The notes beneath the pieces were generated by a model. That model did no database searches, was not told the origin of the DNA, and saw only the letters and a program-made list of their open reading frames with translations. Both the position numbers and the translations under genes were made by a program. 64,000 nt of DNA from Prado023 sp963700475 (lineage in GTDB: Bacteria > Actinomycetota > Actinomycetes > S36-B12 > CAIYMF01), in contig CAVOXR010000014.1 in the NCBI GenBank assembly GCA_963700475.1, positions 240,378-304,377 of the forward strand, read 5' to 3'. This document shows, one piece after another, positions 41,755 to 50,722 of this stretch (within the stretch, counting starts at the first letter, position 1; each line of letters starts with the position of its first letter).

Positions 41755-44394
41755 GTGCACCAGCAGCCCGACTATCTGGCGCGCATGTCGCGCTCCTCCC
41801 ACGACGTCGTCGCGATCATGGAGCTGGGCGCGCAGGTGACCGCCGAGCGGACATCGAGCGCTGCTGCGATCCTCGTGCGCCAGTCCGGACGAGTCCGCCT
41901 CGGGGCGCTGCACGACGGGGACGCCGAACGGCGGAATGTCGTCGCCGCGGCTCTGGAGTCGGTTGCGCTGGACGGACCGGAGAGCCCGTTCAGCGCGGCG
42001 CTCGAATCCGGGCAGAACGCGATCCTGGGCATCGACGGGCTGGCGTTCAGCGGAGCGCGGCCCGAATGGGCCCGCGAGCTCGACCGCCTCGGGATCGCCG
42101 CACTGGGGATCACCCCCCTGATCGCCGGCGACCGGGCCCTGGGCGTGCTGGTCACCGCCCGGCTGACCACTGACGATCGGATGAACACCGAGGAGCTCGC
42201 CGACCAGGCACAGGTGGCCACGCACCTCACGACGTTCCTGGACACCGCCACCGCCCTGACCCAGATGCGCCAGTCCAGCCTCGTGGTCGATGCGATGCCC
42301 GACGCCATCATCGGGTTCTCCCGCGACCGCGAGGTGATCCTCTGGAACGCCGGGGCGGAGCGCATGTACAGCATCCCGGAGCGCGAGGCGCTGGGGCGCA
42401 AGCTCGACGACCTGATCACCACGGAGTACGGGCCCACCAGCCAGGGCAGCGGCGGGCCGGCCATCAGCCTGATCAACAAGGGCAGCTGGACGGGCAGGGT
42501 CCGCCAGCGCACGCTGCACGGCCGCGTTCTCCATGCGGACGTGTCGATCGCCTCGATCGTCGAGGACGGGCGGCTGCGTGGTGCGGTGTCGATCAACCGG
42601 GACGTCTCCAGCCTGATCGAGGCTGAGGCGGCCAAGGCGGAGAACGAGCGCCGGATGCAGGCCCTGCTCGACGCCTCGCGCGCCATGACCGCGGTGTTCG
42701 ACCGTGACGGCATGATCATCGCCGTGAACGCGGCGTGGACCGCGGAGGTCCGCCTGGGCGGCGTCGGCCCGGACGAGGTCGGGATCGGGGCGGACTACGT
42801 CGCGGTGATGCGCCGGGCTGCCAGCGCCTCGGATGATGCTGCGGCCGTCGCCGCCGGCGTCGAGGCCGTCCTGGGTGGCCGGTCCTCCACCTTCGAGTGG
42901 GACTACGACGTGACGGAGCAGGACGGCTCCCTGCGCGCGTTCATGGTGTCGATCGCCCCCATGCCCGGGGAGCAGGGTGGCGCCTTCGCGACCCACACCG
43001 ACATCACGACCCGCAAGGTGATGGAGCGCCAGCTGGCCCACCAGGCCAGCCACGACCCCCTGACGGGCCTGCGCACCCGGCGCCGCGTCGAGCAGGAGCT
43101 GGAGCCGGCCCTCGCACGCTCGGTTGTGACCGGGCGTCCCGTCGGTGCGGTGATCGTCGACCTCGACCGTTTCAAGGACGTCAACGACACCCTCGGCCAT
43201 GAGGCCGGCGACGAGGTGCTGGTACAGATGGCGGCCCGCCTGCGGGGCTTCGGCGCGGCAACCGTGATCGGTCGTCTCGCCGGAGACGAGTTCGTCCTCA
43301 TCGTGCCGGATGTGCGCGACCGGGCTGAGCTGGCCCGCCTGGCCGGCGACCTGGCCCGCGTCATCACAGCGCCTCTGTCCCTGGGGGATCGCGAGCTGTA
43401 CTTCGGGGTCAACATCGGTACCGCCCTGTCCTCGGACACCGAGTCGGGGCCGGACCTCGCGGCGAACCTCCTGCGCGCCGCGGACACGGCCATGTACCGG
43501 GCCAAGTCTCGCGGGCGCAACAGCATCGTGGCCTACGACGAGGGTCTGCGCGCGGACGTGGGTCGGAGGGTGCAGATCTCCTCCTGGCTGAACCACGCGC
43601 TGGACCGCGGCGAGATCTCGGTCGCCTACCAGCCGCAGTTCCGCTGCCTGGATGGGCGGCAGGTCGGTGTCGAGGCGCTGATGCGCTGGCGGCATCCGGA
43701 GGCCGGCGACATCAGCCCCGCGGAGTTCATCGCCATCGCCGAGGAGTCCGGGGCGATCCTCACGATCGGCGCCTGGGTGCTCGCACAGGCGTGTCAGCAG
43801 GCCGCCGAATGGGCCCCGATCAGCGGTCCGGACTTCTCCGTCGCGGTCAACCTGTCGCCCCACCAGCTGATCGACCCCGGGCTGCTGGACATCGTCCGCA
43901 GCGCGCTGCTCCGCTCGCGGCTGCCCGCCACGGCGCTGACCCTGGAGGTCACCGAGGGCGCCCTGATCGACGACCCGGAGGCCGCCACCGAGGCACTCGC
44001 CCGGTTGCGCGCGCTCGGTGTGCGCATCTCGCTGGACGACTTCGGGACGGGGTACTCCTCGCTGGCGTACCTGGCGAAGTTCCCGGTCGACGAGCTGAAG
44101 GTCGACCGCGTGTTCGTCCGGGACATCGAGCGTGACCCCCGGACACGGGCGCTGGCCGAGGGGATCGTGCGGATCGGGCACGCCCTGGGCATGCGCGTGC
44201 TCGCCGAGGGCGTCGAGACCCCCGGGCAGCTGCGGATCCTGACGGGCGCGGGGTGCGACTTCTACCAGGGCTTCATCGCGGCCCCCGCAGAGACTGTGCC
44301 CCAGGCCACCGAGCGGCTTCGGGATCGGACCCTCGGGCGTGACATCCCGGTCGATGCCGCGCTGGCCGCCGGTCGCACGATCAGCTGGGAGTAG
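41755..44394 (+). CDS. Sensor-domain diguanylate cyclase/phosphodiesterase (GAF-PAS-PAS-GGDEF-EAL)
   Basis: An 879-residue cytoplasmic c-di-GMP enzyme. In order: a GAF-like domain (about 20-155), PAS (about 170-285, DAIIGFSRDREVILWNAGAERMYSI), a second PAS (about 300-415, ending AFATHTDITTRKVMERQL), GGDEF (about 430-590) with signature AGDEF near 510, and EAL (about 605-860) with VEALMRWRHPEAG near 638 and DDFGTGYSSLAYL near 760. AGDEF keeps the catalytic GDEF core, so cyclase activity is possible; the EAL motifs look complete. No membrane helix. The GTG at 41755 has GGGAGGG upstream; a GTG at 41734 is an alternative. Confidence 0.92.
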   Translation: MHQQPDYLARMSRSSHDVVAIMELGAQVTAERTSSAAAILVRQSGRVRLGALHDGDAERRNVVAAALESVALDGPESPFSAALESGQNAILGIDGLAFSGARPEWARELDRLGIAALGITPLIAGDRALGVLVTARLTTDDRMNTEELADQAQVATHLTTFLDTATALTQMRQSSLVVDAMPDAIIGFSRDREVILWNAGAERMYSIPEREALGRKLDDLITTEYGPTSQGSGGPAISLINKGSWTGRVRQRTLHGRVLHADVSIASIVEDGRLRGAVSINRDVSSLIEAEAAKAENERRMQALLDASRAMTAVFDRDGMIIAVNAAWTAEVRLGGVGPDEVGIGADYVAVMRRAASASDDAAAVAAGVEAVLGGRSSTFEWDYDVTEQDGSLRAFMVSIAPMPGEQGGAFATHTDITTRKVMERQLAHQASHDPLTGLRTRRRVEQELEPALARSVVTGRPVGAVIVDLDRFKDVNDTLGHEAGDEVLVQMAARLRGFGAATVIGRLAGDEFVLIVPDVRDRAELARLAGDLARVITAPLSLGDRELYFGVNIGTALSSDTESGPDLAANLLRAADTAMYRAKSRGRNSIVAYDEGLRADVGRRVQISSWLNHALDRGEISVAYQPQFRCLDGRQVGVEALMRWRHPEAGDISPAEFIAIAEESGAILTIGAWVLAQACQQAAEWAPISGPDFSVAVNLSPHQLIDPGLLDIVRSALLRSRLPATALTLEVTEGALIDDPEAATEALARLRALGVRISLDDFGTGYSSLAYLAKFPVDELKVDRVFVRDIERDPRTRALAEGIVRIGHALGMRVLAEGVETPGQLRILTGAGCDFYQGFIAAPAETVPQATERLRDRTLGRDIPVDAALAAGRTISWE

Positions 44395-44460
44395 CGCGTC
44401 GTCCACAGATCCGCGCGCTGGGTCTGTTGCGGAGGCCGGGTGATGCCTACGGTGTGCTCC

Positions 44461-45114
44461 ATGGCTACCAGGTTCACGGGATTCCCCGCAGATGCATTCG
44501 GCTTCTACGCCGACCTCGAGCTGGACAACACCAAGGCGTTCTGGGCGGACAACAAGCATCGGTACGAGGCGGCGGTCGCCGGCCCGATGAGCGCCCTGCT
44601 CGACGACCTCGAGGATGAGTTCGGGGCTGGACGGCTGTTCCGGCCCTACCGCGACGTCCGGTTCAGCGCCGACAAGAGCCCGTACAAGGAGCACCAGGGC
44701 GGCTACGTGCAGGTGGGCCCGGCCTGTGGGTACTACGTGCAGGTCAGCTCGGCGGGGCTCATGGTCGGGGCCGGGTGGTACGACTCGACCGGCGAGCAGG
44801 TCGCCCGCTACCGGGCGGCCATCGACGCCGGGCTCACCGTCCCGGCCCTGCGCAAGGAGCTCGCGGCGCTGAAGCGCGCCGGGATGGAGGTCGGTGGCGA
44901 CCAGGTCAAGACCCGCCCGCGCGGGGTGCCCGCCGATCATCGGGACCTCGACCTGATGCGGCACCGCACGGTCCTGGTGTCGGCCACGTTCCCGTACGAC
45001 GAGCCGTGGCTGAGCACACGCTCCGCCGGCACGAAGGTGCGCAACGCGTGGCGGAAGTCGCGCCCGCTGATCGAGTGGCTGGCCGACAACGTCACAGGCC
45101 GGGGAGACGGCTGA
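44461..45114 (+). CDS. DUF2461 family protein
   Basis: A 217-residue soluble protein. Diagnostic stretches are FTGFPADAFGFYADLELDNTKAFWADNKHRYE, RLFRPYRDVRFSADKSPYKEHQGGYVQ, YYVQVSSAGLMVGAGWY and RHRTVLVSATFPYDEPWL. DUF2461 proteins are widespread and uncharacterised. The ATG at 44461 is chosen because TACGGT (44448-44453) ends 7 bases before it; an ATG 21 bases upstream lacks such a signal. It stands alone between the c-di-GMP gene and helR. Confidence 0.87.
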   Translation: MATRFTGFPADAFGFYADLELDNTKAFWADNKHRYEAAVAGPMSALLDDLEDEFGAGRLFRPYRDVRFSADKSPYKEHQGGYVQVGPACGYYVQVSSAGLMVGAGWYDSTGEQVARYRAAIDAGLTVPALRKELAALKRAGMEVGGDQVKTRPRGVPADHRDLDLMRHRTVLVSATFPYDEPWLSTRSAGTKVRNAWRKSRPLIEWLADNVTGRGDG

Positions 45115-45224
45115 GGCTCGGCGGGCAGGTGGGGCCGCCCGGATCGGGTTCACGGGGGCGGCTTGGTGCACCCGGTTCGCACCGATCGCCCGGGCTCAGT
45201 CCCGGTCGAACCGGAGCGTCGACC

Positions 45225-47450
45225 TCAGTCGGCGGCGAACCCGGGCGGCAGGTCCTCGGCATGCAGCACGACCAGCTGCTGCGTGGCACGGGTCAGCGCC
45301 ACGTAGAGGTCGTGGCCGCCGCGTGCCGACTCCGCCAGGATCGCGCCGGGTTCCACGACGACGACCTGGTCGAACTCCAGGCCCTTGGCCTCGGCCACGG
45401 TGAGGATGCTCACGCGGGTGTCCAGGGCGGAGTGACCGACGCCGAGGGTGCCCGAGGACAGGGAGTCGCCCAAGGATCGGGCCATCGGGTCACGCAGCGC
45501 GAGCGGGACGATCACCGCGGTCCGTCCCTCGTCCGCGATCCACCTGGTGACCTCGTGGCCGACGGCCGCGGCGAGCTCGGGGCCAGGAACCCGCGTGATC
45601 CGTGGGGGCATTCCGTCACGGATGGACGACGGCTCGGTGACGGCGCTGCCCGACGCCCTCAGGACGCGGGTGGCCAGCTCCATCATCGGGGCAGGCGTCC
45701 GGTAGTTCACCGTCAGCTGCTCGACCGACCATCGACCCGGTGCAACGCGGTCGAACGCATCCCCCCACGTACGTGGGGCCGCCGAGGATCCGGCCTGGGC
45801 CAGGTCACCGACAACGGTCATGGACCGGCTGGGGCAGCGGCGAAGGAGCAGCCGCCACTGCATCGGGGAGAGCTCCTGAGCCTCGTCGACGACCACGTGC
45901 CCGAACACCCACGTCCGATCCGCCAGCGCGGCATCGACGACAGTGCGACGGACCCGCCGCGAACCGGAGTACCGGTCGATCAGCGCTCCGGCCGTGAGCC
46001 CGGCCACACCGGTCATCTCCAGCACGCCGCGGGCGTAGTCCTCCTCAAGGGCACGTTCGGAGGCGGCCACGGCCGCGGCCCGACGGGCCGGCTCATCGTC
46101 CTCGCCGAGCAGTTCGGCGGCCTCGTCGAGCAGGGGGACGTCGCTGACCGTCCACGGCTCGCCGGCCGTGCGCTCGAGGGCCTCGCGATCACGGGGCGAC
46201 AGCCGGGGGCCGGCTGCCGCCAGCACCCGGGGATTCGCCCAGAGCTCGGTGATCACCTGCTCCGGGGTCAGCGGCATCCAGCACAGGTTCACCTCGCGGC
46301 GCACGTCCGGGCTGTCGCGCAGGTCGGCCAGGAGGATCTCCCGATTGGAGTCCGGGTCCACGCCCCGCGCCTCGGCCAGCACCTGCGCGAGCCGATCGAG
46401 CAGCGAGGTGACGAACGTCAGACGCGCCCGGTTGTGCGGCTTGCGCGAGGCGCGAGCACGGTCGCGGGCGGCGGCGACCATGCCCGGGGTGAGGGTGATC
46501 CGCGTTCCCTCGACCGTCAGGTGCCTGGCTGAATCGGGGACCCGCTGGCGGTTGCGGATCGCCGCCGCAACCACCTCGGCCATCCGCAGGTCACCCTTGA
46601 TGACGGCGACGGTGTCCGAGACCTCCGGCTCGGCCTCGACGGCGGGATACAGCTGCCCCGGCGTCGCGAGGACCGCGCTGGACTCCCCGAGCCCGGGCAG
46701 CACCTGGCTGATGTAGCGCAGGAACAGGGGGTTGGGTCCGACCACGAGGACGCCGCTGCGTGCGATCTGGTCGCGGTGCGTGTAGAGCAGGTAGGCCGCC
46801 CGGTGCAGGCCGACCACGGTCTTGCCGCACCCCGGGCCGCCCTCGACCACCAGGATCCCGGGCATGGGCGCCCGGATGATCCGGTCCTGCTCGGCCTGGA
46901 TGGTGGCCACGATGTCGCCCATGCGACCCGTGCGCCGGGCCGCCAGCGCAGCCATCAGGGCGCCGTTGCCCTCGTAGGAGGATTCCGACCCGACAGCGTC
47001 GAGGTCCAGCACGTCGTCCTCGACCCCGCTGACCTCCCGGCCGTCCAGAAGGATGTGCCGGCGTCGAGCCACACCCATCGGGGTCGCAGTGGTGGCGCGG
47101 TAGAAGGGCTCTGCGGCGGGGGCGCGCCAATCGGTCAGCAGGAGGTTCTGGCCCTCATCGGCGAGGCTGAGCCGGCCGATGTACACCGGCGTGCCTCCGG
47201 CGGAGAAGTCGAGCCGTCCGAAGCAGAGCCGCCGCTCGGCTGAGACCAGGGCACCCACCCGCTCGGTGTAGACCCGGATCATGGCCTCGCGCTCGACCTG
47301 TGCGGCCGGTGTCCCAGCCGTCGGGGCGCGTTTCGCACGGTTCAGGTCCCGTGCGGCCTTGGTGGTGAGCTCGTCGAGACGGTCGTACATCGTCGCTACC
47401 ACGGGCTGCTCGGCGCGCACTGCGCTCGAGGGCTCGTTCGGCGAGGGCAT
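45225..47450 (-). CDS. helR: RNA polymerase recycling ATPase HelR (HelD-like)
   Basis: A 741-residue UvrD-like motor of the HelD/HelR class, which removes stalled or rifamycin-bound RNA polymerase from DNA. Seen: an N-terminal coiled coil inserted near the polymerase channel (about 20-75), FGRLDFSAGGTPVYIGRLSL, TDWRAPAAEPFY, Walker A GGPGCGKT (204-211), LLVVGPNPLFLRYISQVLPGLGE-type sequence, VVVDEAQELSPMQWRLLLRRCPSRSMTVVGDLAQAG, QLTVNYRTPAPMME, and KGLEFDQVVVVEP. The ATG has TAGGAT (complement of 47457-47462) ending 6 bases upstream (leaderless). I see no rifamycin-associated inverted repeat upstream. Confidence 0.88.
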   Translation of the reverse strand: MPSPNEPSSAVRAEQPVVATMYDRLDELTTKAARDLNRAKRAPTAGTPAAQVEREAMIRVYTERVGALVSAERRLCFGRLDFSAGGTPVYIGRLSLADEGQNLLLTDWRAPAAEPFYRATTATPMGVARRRHILLDGREVSGVEDDVLDLDAVGSESSYEGNGALMAALAARRTGRMGDIVATIQAEQDRIIRAPMPGILVVEGGPGCGKTVVGLHRAAYLLYTHRDQIARSGVLVVGPNPLFLRYISQVLPGLGESSAVLATPGQLYPAVEAEPEVSDTVAVIKGDLRMAEVVAAAIRNRQRVPDSARHLTVEGTRITLTPGMVAAARDRARASRKPHNRARLTFVTSLLDRLAQVLAEARGVDPDSNREILLADLRDSPDVRREVNLCWMPLTPEQVITELWANPRVLAAAGPRLSPRDREALERTAGEPWTVSDVPLLDEAAELLGEDDEPARRAAAVAASERALEEDYARGVLEMTGVAGLTAGALIDRYSGSRRVRRTVVDAALADRTWVFGHVVVDEAQELSPMQWRLLLRRCPSRSMTVVGDLAQAGSSAAPRTWGDAFDRVAPGRWSVEQLTVNYRTPAPMMELATRVLRASGSAVTEPSSIRDGMPPRITRVPGPELAAAVGHEVTRWIADEGRTAVIVPLALRDPMARSLGDSLSSGTLGVGHSALDTRVSILTVAEAKGLEFDQVVVVEPGAILAESARGGHDLYVALTRATQQLVVLHAEDLPPGFAAD

Positions 47451-47590
47451 CGATACATCCTAGTGACGCCCAGCGTCGGCCGCAGGAGCGACGCCCAGGT
47501 TGGCGCGGGGGTCGCGACAGCACACTCGACGAGGCCGCTGCGCGCGGGCGGTTCTCCGAGAAGCCCCTGAGCGTGTGGCACAGTGTGCGC

Positions 47591-48322
47591 ATGCAGCGGA
47601 CGCTGGTGGCCATCCCCGCGTTGAACGAATCGGCCACGATCGGCAACGTCATCGACGAGGTGGCCCGTGCCGTGCCGTCCGTGGACATCTTGGTGGTCGA
47701 TGACGGCTCAACCGACGCCACCGCTGCCGCCGCGCGCCGCGCTGGCGCCCAGGTGGTGTCCCTGCCGTTCAACGTGGGCGTCGGCGGAGCGATGCGCACA
47801 GCCTTCCTCTACGCACAGCGCAATGACTACGACGCTGTCGTCCAGGTCGATGCCGACGGCCAGCACATCCCCGCCCACATCCCCGACCTCCTGCACGCCC
47901 TGGAGGGGGCGTCGGTGGTGGTCGGTGCCCGGTTCACCGGCCACGGGGACTACTCCGTGCGCGGACCCCGGCGTTGGGCCATGCGGGTGCTCGCGCGGTC
48001 GCTGAGCAGGGTCTGTCGAGCCGACCTCACGGACACCACCTCGGGCTTCCGCGCGGCGGACCGACGCGCCATCTCGCTCTTCGCCAGGCACTACCCCGCC
48101 GAGTACCTCGGGGACACAGTCGAGTCACTGGTCATCGCCGCGCGCTCCGGGTTGCAGGTGACCCAGGTTCCGGTCGAGATGCGTCCTCGGCAGGGCGGCA
48201 CGGCCAGCCACTCGCCGATCCGCGCGACCCTGTACCTCGGACGTGCCCTGCTCGCCCTGTACGTCGCGCTTGCCCGGCGCCCAGTGGAGGTACCTGCCCT
48301 GGAACCGGCGGAGGCGCTATGA
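47591..48322 (+). CDS. Glycosyltransferase family 2 (dolichyl-phosphate-mannose synthase-like)
   Basis: A 243-residue GT2 enzyme: VAIPALNESATIGNVIDEVARAVP, the metal/nucleotide motif ILVVDDGSTDAT, LPFNVGVGGAMRTAFLYA, VVQVDADGQH (DxD), and DTTSGFRAADRRAI. No transmembrane segment, so it is like DPM synthases that load sugar on a polyprenyl phosphate. The ATG at 47591 gives the typical N-terminus; CACAGT ends 6 bases upstream, a weaker variant of the local leaderless -10. It overlaps the DUF2304 gene by four bases, a common actinobacterial pair. Confidence 0.9.
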   Translation: MQRTLVAIPALNESATIGNVIDEVARAVPSVDILVVDDGSTDATAAAARRAGAQVVSLPFNVGVGGAMRTAFLYAQRNDYDAVVQVDADGQHIPAHIPDLLHALEGASVVVGARFTGHGDYSVRGPRRWAMRVLARSLSRVCRADLTDTTSGFRAADRRAISLFARHYPAEYLGDTVESLVIAARSGLQVTQVPVEMRPRQGGTASHSPIRATLYLGRALLALYVALARRPVEVPALEPAEAL

Positions 48323-48697
48323 ACGTGAACTGGGTGGGCCTGGCCGCCGCAGCGCTGCTGCTCGGGTTCGTGATCGAACTGCTGAGGCGGGGGATTCTCC
48401 GGGAACGATTTGCCGCGCTATGGTTGTTCGTCAGCGGGCTGTTGATGCTCGGCGGCGCTGTTCCCCGGGATCCTGACCCGAGCTGCCGGGGCCCTCGGGT
48501 TCCAGATCGTCTCCAACCTGCTGTTCTTCTCGGCCATCCTCTTCCTGCTCCTGGTGGCGATCCAGCTGAGCAACGAGGTCTCCCGGCTTGAAGCCAGGAC
48601 GCGACGCCTGGCTGAGGACCTCGCCCTGCTGAGCGCCCAGATCCAGGCACACCCCACGTCACGCCCAGAGTCCGGCCCGGACCGGGTCGAGGGCTGA
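48319..48697 (+). CDS. DUF2304 membrane protein, frameshifted
   Basis: The first part (NVNWVGLAAAALLLGFVIELLRRGILRERFAALWLFVSGLLML) holds two transmembrane helices and the DUF2304 RRGxLRERFAALWL signature. From about 48460 the homologous continuation is in another frame: LFPGILTRAAGALGFQIVSNLLFFSAILFLLLVAIQLS, then a coiled coil (NEVSRLEARTRRLAEDLALL). Start-to-stop is 379 bases, 3n+1, so one extra base explains it. DUF2304 proteins accompany DPM-synthase-like GT2 enzymes; here the ATG overlaps the GT2 stop (ATGA). Confidence 0.82.
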
Positions 48698-48710
48698 AAG
48701 GACCGCCCCG

Positions 48711-50042
48711 GTGAACGACGAGCCCAGCAGCACCGGCAACCCGCCGTCCCCGGAGGCGAAGGACACCAGCTCCACGCTGGAACGCCCTGCCCCCCACGAC
48801 ATCGATGCCTCAACGCCCACCGCCGAGGTGACCCTGCCGAACCTGCCATGGGCGATCACGGAGCCGGAGGACGACCGCAGCCTGCCACCGTGGTTCCGCC
48901 GCGCGGTCATCCTCATCCTCATCCTCGTGGCCGCCTCGAAGATCGTCACGTGGGGCTTCGGCCAGCTGAGCTCCTTCTGGTACACGCTGTTCTTCTCGTT
49001 CTTCATCGGCCTGGCGATGGAGCCGGTGGTGAACTACCTGCAGAGACGCGGCATCCGCCGCGGCGTGGGCACGTTCATGGTGATGGGCGGACTGATCCTG
49101 TCCGCGGTGGCGTTCTTCGCCGTGTTCGGCGCCCTGCTGGCTGATCAGCTCGCACAGCTGATCAGCAGCCTGCCCGACCTTGTCTCGACGGTGCTCACCT
49201 GGGCCAACACGAAGTTCGGCACCCAGCTGGACCCCAACCAGATACTGAACAACTTCGGCCTCGGCGCCAAGGACATCGCCAACATCGCGCAGAACCTCGG
49301 CGTGGGCCTGCTGAGTGTCCTGGGCACTGCCGTCAACTGGGTCTTCTCGCTGTTCACCATCATGTTGTTCTCGTTCTACTTCGCCGCCGACGGCCCCCAC
49401 TTCCGCCGCACGGTGGCGTCGTGGTTGCCGCCCCACAGGCAGAGGACCTTCCTCACCGTGGTGGACATCTCGACGCAGAAGGCGGGCGGCTACGTGATCT
49501 CCCGCGGGTTGCTGGCGATGATCAGCGCGGTCTTCCACGGGATCGCGTTCTTCCTGCTCGACCTGCCGTACTGGCTGCCGATGGCGCTGTGGGTCGGGCT
49601 GGTCTCCCAGTTCATCCCGACGATCGGCACCTACCTGGCTGGCGCGCTGCCCGTCATCATCGCCCTTGTCGAGGGCGAGCCGATCAAGGCACTGGTCGTG
49701 CTCATCGTGGTGGTCGGCTACCAGCAGGTCGAGAACTACTTCGTCGCCCCCCGCATCACACGCACGACGCTGGAGATCCACCCCGCTGTGGCCTTCGGCT
49801 CGGTGATCGCCGGCGCTGCCCTGTTCGGCATCACCGGGGCCCTGCTGGCGATCCCCGTCGTCGCGACGGTGCAGTCGGTGATCACCGTCTACGGGCGGCG
49901 GTACCAGCTGGTCGAGGAGTTCGGTGGCGTGCCTGGGGAGAGTGATCGCGAGCGTGTGGAAGCGGCGATGCGCGCGGCCGACCCGAAGTACTCCGGCACC
50001 GCGGCTGTGCCCCGGGGGCCCATCCCCCCGGCCGAGGGCTGA
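48711..50042 (+). CDS. AI-2E family transporter (PerM-like permease)
   Basis: A 443-residue membrane protein with an acidic cytoplasmic N-terminus (about 1-60), then about eight hydrophobic segments. Family features are FFSFFIGLAMEPVVNYLQRRGIRRGVGT, LFSFYFAADGPHFRR, YVISRGLLAMISAVFHGIAFFLLDLPYWLPMALWVGLVSQFIPTIGTYLAGALP, and VVGYQQVENYFVAPRI. Despite the name, substrates of most members are unknown. The GTG start is 14 bases after the DUF2304 stop with AAAGGA upstream, so it is in the GT2-DUF2304 operon. Confidence 0.9.
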   Translation: MNDEPSSTGNPPSPEAKDTSSTLERPAPHDIDASTPTAEVTLPNLPWAITEPEDDRSLPPWFRRAVILILILVAASKIVTWGFGQLSSFWYTLFFSFFIGLAMEPVVNYLQRRGIRRGVGTFMVMGGLILSAVAFFAVFGALLADQLAQLISSLPDLVSTVLTWANTKFGTQLDPNQILNNFGLGAKDIANIAQNLGVGLLSVLGTAVNWVFSLFTIMLFSFYFAADGPHFRRTVASWLPPHRQRTFLTVVDISTQKAGGYVISRGLLAMISAVFHGIAFFLLDLPYWLPMALWVGLVSQFIPTIGTYLAGALPVIIALVEGEPIKALVVLIVVVGYQQVENYFVAPRITRTTLEIHPAVAFGSVIAGAALFGITGALLAIPVVATVQSVITVYGRRYQLVEEFGGVPGESDRERVEAAMRAADPKYSGTAAVPRGPIPPAEG

Positions 50043-50071
50043 CGTCGGGCATCCCCTCAAGGAGGCGCGAC

Positions 50072-50722
50072 ATGGGCAGCGACTTCGAGGCCAGGGCGTC
50101 CCTGATCGGGCCCCCACATGAGATCGCGCCCCGACTCCTGGGGGCCACGCTCACCAGCGACCTGGGCCCTCGCGTGACCGTGCGGATCACCGAGGTCGAG
50201 GCCTACGCCGGCCTCGGTCAGGACCCCGGATCGCATGCCCACCGGCGTCGGACCGAGCGCAACGCCGCGATGTTCGGACCCCCAGGGCACGCCTACGTGT
50301 ACTTCACGTACGGGATGCACTGGTGCCTGAACGTGGTGGCCCATCCGGAAGGCGATGCCGGGGCCGTGCTGATCCGGGCGGGCGAGGTGGTGGCTGGCGT
50401 GGAGACGGTGCGAGGACGACGACCAGCCGCCCGGGCCGATAGGGACCTGGCTCGAGGGCCTGCTCGGCTGGCCGGCGCCTTGGGTGTCGGCGGCGCTCAG
50501 GACGGGATGGACCTGCTGGATCCCACCAGCCCGTTGCGGTTGGACCCGCCTGAGGGAGGTTCGACGAGGGGTGCGGTGAGCTCGGGTCCCCGCACGGGGG
50601 TAGCGGGAGCGGGGGCACCCACCCCGTGGCGCTTCTGGCTGGACGGCGAGCCGAGCGTGAGCCCGCACCGCCCCGCTACGCCGAGGGTCAGACCCCCAGG
50701 AGGAGGACCGGGACGGCGTTGA
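50072..50722 (+). CDS. DNA-3-methyladenine glycosylase (AAG family)
   Basis: Excises alkylated purines in base excision repair. The 216-residue product has the Mpg fold signatures: APRLLGATLTSDLG, RITEVEAYAGLGQDPGSHAHRRRTERNAAMFGPPGHAYVYFTYGMHWCLNVV (catalytic glutamate in TEVEAY, intercalating tyrosine in YFTYGMH), VLIRAGEV, LARGPARLAGALGV, SGPRTGVAGA and PWRFWLDG. AAGGAGG stands 5-11 bases before the ATG. It follows the AI-2E gene by 29 bases and overlaps the convergent glycoside hydrolase by 35 bp at the 3' ends. Confidence 0.93.
   Translation: MGSDFEARASLIGPPHEIAPRLLGATLTSDLGPRVTVRITEVEAYAGLGQDPGSHAHRRRTERNAAMFGPPGHAYVYFTYGMHWCLNVVAHPEGDAGAVLIRAGEVVAGVETVRGRRPAARADRDLARGPARLAGALGVGGAQDGMDLLDPTSPLRLDPPEGGSTRGAVSSGPRTGVAGAGAPTPWRFWLDGEPSVSPHRPATPRVRPPGGGPGRR

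Noticed and set aside
41677..45171. A 1,164-codon open frame on the minus strand antisense to the GGDEF-EAL gene
   Set aside because: Composition is the His/Arg/Gly/Asp-rich pattern of a GC-rich shadow frame, with no domain, while the plus strand encodes a complete multi-domain protein.
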